DNA from: Priapulus caudatus
Lineage: Eukaryota > Priapulida > Priapulimorpha > Priapulimorphida > Priapulidae
DNA: 25,886 nucleotides
Assembly: GCF_000485595.1 (NCBI RefSeq)
Contig: NW_014577325.1
Location: 182,422-208,307, forward strand
Direction: 5' to 3'
Part shown: positions 21,801 through 25,886 of the stretch, one piece after another
How the letters are laid out: each line of letters begins with the position of its first letter
Numbering within the stretch: the stretch's first letter is position 1
Notes under the pieces: model-generated
What the model was told of the DNA's origin: nothing
Databases searched by the model: none
The model's input: only the letters and a program-made list of their open reading frames with translations
Translations under genes and position numbers: made by a program

Positions 21801-23216
21801 TTGCTTGTATGCTATTGGCTATGTATGACATTATTGCTATGGGCTATGTAGGACATTATTGCTATGGGCTATGTATGAGTCACGAGTGTATGTTCACATC
21901 AAACAATATAGTAAAATAAGAAGTATAATGCAGCAATTTAACCATGAAAAGTGAACAGAATTACTTATATTTTGTGAAAAAGTGGAAATATTTTTTGTAT
22001 TTTTACTATTTACGGTGACGTAATCACCTTAATTACAGGTTAGAAGTAAAAGTAAGAGGTTCGGGTTAGAAGTTTAATGTGGAACTGAGAGTTAGAGCTT
22101 TGACTTTGAGGGTAGAGGATCTAGATGAGATGTATAGGTTAGAGATAGAGGTTAAAGGTCAAGTTTAGAGATGGGGTTTAGGGGCAGAGGTTAGCTGTCT
22201 AGATAAGAGCTTCCTTAACAAATGGTCTGTGCGTGCGTGCGTGCGTGCGTGTGTGCGTGGATTGCAACCTTTCCTTATTACTGAGAAGAATTTGATATAT
22301 CTTTTCTTCGTGCAACTGGCCTTTACTTATTTGAGCAAGTTACCTCCCTCCCCCAAAAAATTCCCATATTGTTGCTAGGTTCCTCAAGCTAGACCAGTTT
22401 CTTTGTGATTTTACATTTGCACGCCAAAATGACGACTTTACGGCACCTCATTGCCAAGCATCGTCTTTTAGAATGTCTTGTGAAAATAATGATTGGTGAT
22501 TGCCAATCTTTAATATAATGTACTTGTCACTGCAATTACTTCTTGTTCATTTCATTCTTCCCTTATCAGTTGTTTACACCTGTAACTAGACTTTTCGTGC
22601 ATGATAGTCTCATATATATCAAAATACATATATATATATTTATATTGTAATAATTATCATGTCATTTCCTCTGTTAGTTATTTCCCATTGTAATGGTGCA
22701 GTAAGAACTAATTGATTGATTGAAGGCTTATCAGGATTTTGAGCTGAAGCAAAACTCTAAGATGAGCAAGTTCCATGATGACACTGACAAATCCGAGCAT
22801 CGTGAGATGGCAGCTATGCTAATGGTAAGAACCACCCTAATACTGCTGTTCAGGCCTAAAAAAAAGATGTGTTTCCGAGAACCCGACCCTACCTAGCAAA
22901 TAGGGGCTGACCCTTTTTTTTCCATTTTCAAAAAAAAAAATCAAAATTTATCAAAAACAAAAAAAATTATGGTGTTTATGGTGCCAGCATTGTGCTGGCA
23001 GTTCAGAAATGCTCCCAATGCCTTGTTAAACAAACATCATAACTTGTGCTCTAATGACGTGCCCTTGTCGTCATCTTCAAAGTCATTATTATGAGTATCA
23101 TCACAGTAATGTAGCAGTAGTAGTAGTATAAGTATAAGTATATCAGTGTAATAGTAGTGATCGCTGTAATCAGAATTTTAATATCCATCTATCTACGCAT
23201 CCATCATCCCATCGTG

Positions 23217-23268
<52 letters not shown>

Positions 23269-25429
23269 CGTGCGTGCGTGCGTGCGTGCGTGCGTGTAAT
23301 GTTCAGTCTTCGTGGTATTTCTCTCTAGGAGGTGAAGTCGGACAGAGACAGGGAGCTGCAGATGATAGATGAGGCATTCATTAATAAGCTGCAGGACAGC
23401 TTGGCTCTTCCCTCAGCCGACGTCACACGCCTAATCCAGATGCATCTGACATACATGCGCAACTTCACCCGTACGCATTATCCAATCTAATCTTATCTTA
23501 TCTTATCCAACTGGATTATTACAGGGGTAGAAATTAACTTTTGAACACGGGAGTCCGCAGAAAAATGAGGGAGTCCGCAGTCTGAGGTTCAAAATTAAAG
23601 ATATTAACAATAACGCATGTGCTTATTTTTAAGATGCATGCGGTTGCACGTCTGCCAAATTTTCTTTGGATATTAGCTGAAAAAATACGGTAATTCCGTG
23701 AGGCCGTGCTCTAGAACGAATTAGTTAGTATGGCAGGATTTTCAGGGAGTCACACGGACTCCTGCATATGTCAAATCAGGGAGTCCGACAGTGAATCAGG
23801 GAGTATTTGACTCTGGACTCCCGTTAATTTCGCATCCTGTTATTATAATATCTCCCTCTGTATTTATTATAACCAAGATGACGTGATAAACATGAGCTTT
23901 ACTTTCGTAACCACAGGTGTAACAGTACTAGTACTGGTCGTTGGTTAATGACAGATTTATGAATGCCTTATAATGTAGTCGTGCAGCGTTGTTGTAGGTA
24001 GCGCGCCACGCGTGTGTGAACAGTTGCTGTTGTTGTTTCATGCAGGAGCTAAGGAGGCGGAGAGACAGCAATATAGCACCATACTGCAGGACGGTCTACG
24101 CGAGAGACAGAGGGTAGGTTTTCCTGCTAGAGAGCGTCTGCCTAGCAGTGTCGTTTGTAGCGCTGTATTTCAAAACTCTTGGAGAAAAAAATCGTCACTC
24201 AATGCGTGCAGTCTGAAGTAAGGCGAATGCTTACAGTTTCTCCTGACACTTTATGATGTATCTGCATTTTCTCATTAATATGATAGTAATTATTATATTG
24301 GATAGGGAGTCGAGAGTATATCTTGTGACGCACACTAGGCTTTCTAGCTGGTTTGCTCTGAGTTAGCATCAGTGTGTAATGGAGCTGGTTAGGGAATATA
24401 CCTGTATTGTTAGTTTTCTATCCAACTATAAGTTGTTTATAGAGATTCCATATTTTATATGATTTATATTACAAATAGTCATTCCTGGACAAACGCTTGA
24501 TTACATATCTGTGTTTAAGCTTCACACTCTGTAACATGATGTCATTGTCTAACAGCGATGGCAAACCGACTATCAGAGTTCACAGGATGAGCAGAGAGCC
24601 TTGTTGGAACAACAGGACAGCGCCGTCACCAAGGTGATGGAGATACAGATGGGACTTGACGACGAGTAAGCGTGATTTATAAAACAGCTTGTGTCTCCCT
24701 GGACTCACCTGGGGAGATACTTTAGATATATGGTTAGGCTTAGATTGAGGTTGTGGTAAGCATTACAATTAGGTAGGGGTTAGGGTAGGGATAGGTTTGG
24801 ATGCTGGCTATGTTATAAGGTTATCATTATTAGTGTGCTCAGACAGTACCCAAGGAGAGGCAGACCCTTTCAGTGTATTGGTGGTTTGTGCGTTCGTGCA
24901 GGGACTGGTATCTGTTTGGATCGATGTGCCCGTAACCGGCACATAGTTGTTCGAGATGATTTCATGACTTCTGATGCTATGCTGATGGGAGAAAGTAGTT
25001 GGCTGTAACATTTAGCAAGATATTGTTGATTCTCGCTTTCTGCTTTTGTCTTTCGTGAACATTCTTTTGATCACCGGGGAATTATTTCTGGTTAATATAA
25101 ATTACTCCAGGTATATATATGTTGCGAATAACCAGTATATCTACATGTGCAGGTTATTCTGAGGGGTTTATACCTTACACCTACTGACATCTAGAATGTT
25201 GGGTGTAGCCATCACTAACAGCAAAAACATACATAATTTACTGGGGTGTATGCATGGTCGTGCTGATTAGGAATTCTCTAGTGCTGGCCTGTGTGTACCA
25301 GCCATGGATCTAACGTGTGTCATTTCAATGGTGTTGCAGAGCACGCAAGCAAATCTTGCTGGAGCACAGACATAACATGCAGATGTTGAGCAACCAACTG
25401 CTGATGAGCAAGCAAAGACAGTACAAAAT
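12636..25429 (+). CDS. EVC2: EVC2 (limbin)-like single-pass coiled-coil ciliary protein, partial, 16 exons
   Basis: The exons at 12636, 13414, 13768, 14587, 15610, 16891, 17703, 19237, 20268, 20829, 21443, 22726, 23329, 24046, 24556 and 25340 (starts) join with GT-AG borders and consistent phases into one frame of about 632 codons. An extracellular/luminal part is followed by one helix ([20 protein letters not shown]), a basic stop-transfer KNWYNKRK, then about 540 residues that are mostly charged helical coiled coil. Compared from memory with human EVC2, the spacing from membrane helix to the first helical block and the SLALP block about 460 residues later both fit; EVC has a similar block (SAGVSRLVQ against SADVTRLIQ here). 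EVC and EVC2 form a complex at the base of the cilium that relays Hedgehog signals through Smoothened. The 5' exons are not found and the gene runs off the right edge. A different long coiled-coil membrane protein remains possible. Confidence 0.68.
12838..12948. repeat. ATAGAATAGAATACATAG minisatellite
   Basis: Tandem degenerate units of about 20-25 bp (ATAGAATAGAATACATAGCA with AGA variants) lie in the intron after exon a. The long minus-strand Tyr/Cys/Leu open frames across it are artefacts. Confidence 0.85.
13414..13512 (+). CDS. EVC2: EVC2-like exon b: transmembrane helix
   Basis: The acceptor is CTTTGCAG and the donor is AAAG|GTGAGA; the exon is 99 nt in phase 0/0. It encodes [10 protein letters not shown], then a hydrophobic stretch ending [13 protein letters not shown]. 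About 24 uninterrupted hydrophobic residues with small-residue GxxxG-like spacing are followed by a basic, cysteine-containing juxtamembrane end. This predicts a single-pass type I arrangement with the coiled coil in the cytoplasm. The dicysteine could be lipid-modified, but this is inference. Confidence 0.85.
13768..13884 (+). CDS. EVC2: EVC2-like exon c: juxtamembrane cytoplasmic segment
   Basis: The acceptor is GTGATAG ending at 13767 and the donor is GTC|GTAAGT; 39 codons. The peptide reads [20 protein letters not shown] and continues to a Pro-rich DDSPPAPVY. It is probably disordered and follows the membrane helix directly. Confidence 0.8.
14181..14331. mobile_element. Fold-back element copy 1 with 14-bp target duplication
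   Basis: The element is 14195-14317 (123 bp), flanked by the direct repeat CTAATCTAAATTGA (14181-14194 and 14318-14331). Its right part is a hairpin with about 38-bp arms that start ATCTAACTGGGTTAA and include CAACCGTGAAGATTA. A unique leader with GGTTGGTAGACTAAT precedes the hairpin. It shares leader and arm sequence with the copy at 17425-17523, in opposite orientation. It is intronic in the EVC2-like gene. Confidence 0.85.
14587..14735 (+). CDS. EVC2: EVC2-like exon d
   Basis: The acceptor is CATTACAG and the donor is TCCAG|GTACAC; 149 nt, ending in phase 2. It encodes [20 protein letters not shown] and then an acidic HDDGG segment. The frame stays open past the donor into the Asn-Pro-encoding CCCTAA array, so the exon end is set by the donor and by phase agreement with exon e, which restores Ser. 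Confidence 0.82.
14740..15110 (+). repeat. Degenerate telomere-type (CCCTAA)n array in intron
   Basis: About 350 bp of CCCTAA hexamers with regular CCCTAATGCTAA, CCCTCC and CCCTAATCC variants start just after the exon d donor. Two of three plus frames and the minus strand stay open across it, giving Asn-Pro, Leu-Thr and Arg-Val repeat peptides. At its right, 15151-15176 (GTACCCAGGGAGACATAGAC) matches the right terminal repeat of the 9348-9600 element, suggesting that the array sits within a relic of that family. Confidence 0.93.
15200..15560. mobile_element. 351-bp element, hAT-like ends, copy A
   Basis: The element is 15205-15555, starting CAGGGTGCGAAATTAA and ending in the inverse of CAGGGGTAGAAATT. 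A short CATCA direct repeat lies at both edges (15200-15204 and 15556-15560). The interior has repeated GGACTCCCT motifs. A second copy in opposite orientation is at 23522-23839 in the same gene. CAGGG-type ends resemble hAT elements; no transposase is present. Confidence 0.82.
15610..15694 (+). CDS. EVC2: EVC2-like exon e
   Basis: The acceptor is GTTTCAG and the donor is ATG|GTAAAT; 85 nt. With the split Ser codon it encodes [20 protein letters not shown] and then NNLWKDRNM. It starts the helical cytoplasmic block and leads in frame into the leucine-rich exon f. Confidence 0.82.
15780..16700. other. Intron with polypyrimidine and G-rich low-complexity stretches
   Basis: A TC/CCTCC-rich stretch occupies 15780-15890. 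A G-run followed by A/T homopolymers occurs at 16241-16306. The open frame at 15712-16152 has no domain and no splice support. No exon is recognised. Confidence 0.5.
16891..17043 (+). CDS. EVC2: EVC2-like exon f: first strongly helical block
   Basis: The acceptor is TATTTGCAG and the donor is CTG|GTGAGT; 51 codons. The sequence starts [20 protein letters not shown] and continues as an amphipathic helix. In human EVC2 a similar stretch (leucine-rich helix, short break, LSPQVERK-like helix) occupies the same relative place after the membrane helix. The donor sits in a duplicated 11-bp sequence created by the insertion at 17051-17248. Confidence 0.85.
17040..17259. mobile_element. About 198-bp hAT-like element inserted exactly at a splice donor
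   Basis: The direct repeat GCTGGTGAGTA occurs at 17040-17050 and 17249-17259 and brackets about 198 bp. The ends are imperfect inverted repeats: GGGCGTGGCCAGG on the left and the inverse of CAAGCGCGTAGCAAGG on the right, like CAGGGGCGTAGCCAGG-type hAT ends. The duplicated target contains the exon f 5' splice site, so a donor-like sequence exists on both sides. Within the element lies a GATTTT triplet repeat near 17189-17205. Confidence 0.88.
17411..17537. mobile_element. Fold-back element copy 2 with 14-bp target duplication
   Basis: The element is 17425-17523 (99 bp), flanked by the direct repeat GAGTTTTCAAGTTG (17411-17424 and 17524-17537). It consists of a hairpin with about 30-bp arms beginning ATCTAACTCGGTTAATTG, then a tail containing ATTAGTCTACCAACC. 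It is the reverse-orientation relative of 14195-14317, with a shorter hairpin loop. Confidence 0.88.
17703..17792 (+). CDS. EVC2: EVC2-like exon g
   Basis: The acceptor is GTTTCAG and the donor is ATG|GTGTGT; 30 codons reading [20 protein letters not shown] and then [10 protein letters not shown]. It continues the helical region with a short Ser/Asn/Pro break. Confidence 0.8.
17793..19236. other. Long intron, simple repeats only
   Basis: It contains CACACGCATGAACAC-type tandem units at 18196-18262, a (CACG)n tract at 18709-18733 and AT-rich sequence at 18840-19145. No exon with matching phase and no transposon protein is visible. Confidence 0.5.
19237..19311 (+). CDS. EVC2: EVC2-like exon h
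   Basis: The acceptor is TTATAG and the donor is GAG|GTACAC; 25 codons reading [20 protein letters not shown] and then LSENE. It is a charged helical segment in phase 0/0. The acceptor pyrimidine tract is weak, but the frame and the charge pattern match both neighbours. Confidence 0.72.
19350..20075 (-). mobile_element. LINE fragment, C-terminal part of reverse transcriptase ORF (RTE-like)
   Basis: On the minus strand from about 20075, relics read [11 protein letters not shown], then EDVEAFTYL, after a frameshift GSALDKNGG and [12 protein letters not shown], then [33 protein letters not shown], and finally [13 protein letters not shown]. This order is the thumb and C-terminal region of RTE-type endonuclease/reverse-transcriptase ORFs. 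At least two frameshifts and stops show it is dead. It lies antisense in an EVC2-like intron. Confidence 0.85.
20268..20351 (+). CDS. EVC2: EVC2-like exon i
   Basis: The acceptor is TTCTTTCAG and the donor is CAG|GTGTGT; 28 codons reading [20 protein letters not shown] and then AKYARESQ. The Gly/Ala-rich start probably breaks the coiled coil. Phase is 0/0. Confidence 0.82.
20646..20821. repeat. Two direct copies of a 48-bp unit before exon j
   Basis: Positions 20646-20693 and 20774-20821 are direct copies with about seven mismatches, sharing CCCTTTCGTxTCGTAATAGT. They are separated by degenerate TAATAGTCGTAATATTCG repeats. The second copy ends in the polypyrimidine/acceptor region of exon j. 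Confidence 0.85.
20829..21036 (+). CDS. EVC2: EVC2-like exon j: long coiled coil
   Basis: The acceptor is GATTCAG, a NAGNAG site, so the start could be 20829 or 20832. The donor is GCTG|GTGAGT. It encodes 69 residues of continuous charged helix, beginning [20 protein letters not shown] and ending [19 protein letters not shown]. Leucines and alanines recur at heptad spacing, typical of a coiled coil. It is GC-rich compared with surrounding introns. Confidence 0.9.
21062..21420. repeat. GATGAT-rich minisatellite in intron
   Basis: Most of this 406-bp intron is GAT-rich. At 21131-21250 there are about four tandem 29-bp units (GAGGATGACGATGCAATGAT plus nine bases). Ser/Ile-rich minus-strand and Met-rich plus-strand open frames are artefacts. 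Confidence 0.93.
21443..21591 (+). CDS. EVC2: EVC2-like exon k
   Basis: The acceptor is CTACTGCAG and the donor is AAAG|GTAGAC; 149 nt. With the split Gly it reads [20 protein letters not shown] and ends LTQPDELLK. It is a charged coiled coil. The block [18 protein letters not shown] with the start of the next exon resembles a QRSFLAEAQ-type stretch I remember from human EVC. Confidence 0.85.
21592..22725. other. Intron with minor tandem repeats
   Basis: A 25-bp unit (GACATTATTGCTATGGGCTA plus GTAGG-type end) is repeated two to three times at 21805-21880. A GGTTAGA/GGTTAGAG-rich degenerate stretch occupies 22035-22200, and a (GTGC)n tract 22230-22258. No exon is recognised. Confidence 0.55.
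22726..22824 (+). CDS. EVC2: EVC2-like exon l
   Basis: The acceptor is GATTGAAG, unusually poor in pyrimidines, and the donor is ATG|GTAAGA; 33 codons reading [20 protein letters not shown] and then a helical REMAAMLM. Phase is 0/0 and the frame is continuous, but the acceptor is the weakest in the gene. Confidence 0.75.
22860..22980. repeat. Low-complexity stretch of probable repeat origin
   Basis: Poly-A and poly-T runs flank GAACCCGACCCTACCTAGCA. The pattern looks like a dispersed repeat, but no second copy exists in this window to confirm it. Confidence 0.4.
23212..23297. repeat. (GT)n / (GTGC)n microsatellite
   Basis: GT repeats followed by TGCG repeats end about 30 bp before the exon m acceptor. 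Confidence 0.96.
23329..23470 (+). CDS. EVC2: EVC2-like exon m: SLALP block
   Basis: The acceptor is TTTCTCTCTAG and the donor is ACCC|GTACGC; 142 nt, ending in phase 1. It reads [20 protein letters not shown], then [25 protein letters not shown] followed by a helix matches human EVC2 as I remember it, and human EVC has a similar SAGVSRLVQ stretch. This is the best single piece of evidence for the family assignment. Confidence 0.85.
23516..23845. mobile_element. 318-bp element, hAT-like ends, copy B (inverted relative to copy A)
   Basis: The element is 23522-23839, starting CAGGGGTAGAAATTAAC and ending in the inverse of CAGGATGCGAAATTAAC, with the direct repeat TTATTA on both sides (23516-23521 and 23840-23845). 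It aligns along its length to the reverse complement of 15205-15555, for example AATAACGCATGTGCTTATTT. It is intronic. Confidence 0.87.
24046..24113 (+). CDS. EVC2: EVC2-like exon n
   Basis: The acceptor is TCATGCAG and the donor is AGG|GTAGGT; 68 nt. With the split codon it encodes [20 protein letters not shown] and then RQR, a charged helix that continues the block after SLALP. The alternative donor two bases earlier would break the frame with exon o. Confidence 0.82.
24114..24555. other. Intron, nothing recognised
   Basis: AT-rich unique sequence. The open frame running on from exon n to 24221 is read-through and has no domain. Confidence 0.5.
24556..24665 (+). CDS. EVC2: EVC2-like exon o
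   Basis: The acceptor is GTCTAACAG and the donor is GACGA|GTAAGC; 110 nt, ending in phase 2. It reads [20 protein letters not shown] and continues to IQMGLDDE, a coiled coil rich in Gln and Glu. Confidence 0.84.
24666..25339. other. Intron, nothing recognised
   Basis: It contains a short G-rich GGGGTTAGGGTAGGG stretch near 24776-24790 that resembles degenerate telomere repeat. Otherwise it is unique sequence with no exon or transposon signal. Confidence 0.5.
25340..25429 (+). CDS. EVC2: EVC2-like exon p, last exon in the window
   Basis: The acceptor is GTGTTGCAG and the donor is AAAAT|GTAAGT; 90 nt. It reads [20 protein letters not shown] and then [11 protein letters not shown], a helical segment ending in phase 2. 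No stop codon has been reached, so further exons lie to the right of the window. Confidence 0.84.
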
Positions 25430-25437
25430 GTAAGTTA

Positions 25438-25886
25438 TCCTTGCATCCTTATTCGCAGCATCCCTGCATCCTCACATTCTTTCATCTTCACAGCTTTGCA
25501 TCTCCTCACATCTCAGCATCCCTGCATCCTCACGTCATTTCTTTCCCACATCTTTGCATCCCTCACATCTCAGGATATCTGTATCCTCACATTCGTTCAT
25601 TTTCTCATCTTTGCATTCTCACATCCCTTAATATTCACATCTTTACATTCTCACATCCCTTAATATTCACATCTTTGCATTCTCACATCCCTTAATATTC
25701 ACATCTTTGCATCCTCACATCCCTTAATCTTCACATCTTTGCATCCTCACATTCCTTAATCTTCACATCTTTGCATCCTCACATCCCTTAATCTTCACAT
25801 CTTTGCATCCTCACATTCCTTAATCTTCACATCTTTGCATCCTCACATCCCTTAATCTTCACATCTTTGCATCCTCACATCCCTGC
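25438..25886. repeat. 32-bp tandem repeat array with 64-bp higher-order pattern
   Basis: After a degenerate start, regular 32-bp units (CATCTTTGCATCCTCACATC plus CCTTAATCTTCA) run to the window edge. From about 25700 units with CACATCCC and CACATTCC alternate, giving a 64-bp period. The array lies in the intron after exon p and continues past the window. Confidence 0.95.

Noticed and set aside
25441-25886. CRISPR-like array (regular repeats)
   Set aside because: Units are contiguous with no unique spacers and lie in an animal intron, so this is a tandem satellite.

Overview
This window is animal nuclear DNA. It has spliced multi-exon genes with GT-AG introns, interstitial TTAGGG/CCCTAA repeats, long (GA)n, (AT)n and (GT)n microsatellites, and remnants of Ty3-type, LINE and inverted-repeat transposons. 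Compact introns (about 0.3-1.4 kb) and the transposon types suggest a marine invertebrate such as a spiralian or another non-vertebrate bilaterian. The species cannot be named from the sequence.

Layout. Positions 1-2534 hold simple repeats and the probable 3' UTR of the first gene. Positions 2535-6230 (minus strand) hold a complete four-exon homeobox gene, predicted at 368 aa. It has an N-terminal eh1-type repressor motif (FSIDSLV) and an NKL-class homeodomain split by an intron between homeodomain residues 44 and 45. Its introns contain long GA/CT tracts, a LINE 3'-end fragment and a perfect 16-bp hairpin. Positions 6270-9340 are gene-poor and carry a long (AT)n tract. Positions 9348-12427 are transposon-rich: a decayed Ty3-type retroelement (gag, zinc knuckle, protease) is split by a 472-bp inverted-repeat element, and two further inverted-repeat elements flank it. 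Several of these elements have CCCTAA repeats in the core.

From about 12636 to the right edge (plus strand) runs a second gene. Sixteen exons join in one continuous frame of about 632 codons. They encode an extracellular or luminal end, one transmembrane helix, and a long charged coiled-coil cytoplasmic region. From layout and short conserved stretches remembered from human EVC2/EVC, I call it an EVC2 (limbin)-like ciliary Hedgehog-pathway protein. Both gene ends lie outside what I can define: the first exons are not found and the 3' end is past the window.

The two genes are divergent, with about 6.4 kb between the first identifiable exons. Humans also have an NKL homeobox gene (MSX1) near EVC2/EVC at 4p16, so the linkage may be old. 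The EVC2-like introns carry many small mobile elements with readable target-site duplications. One sits exactly on a splice donor, and its target duplication has made a second copy of that donor.
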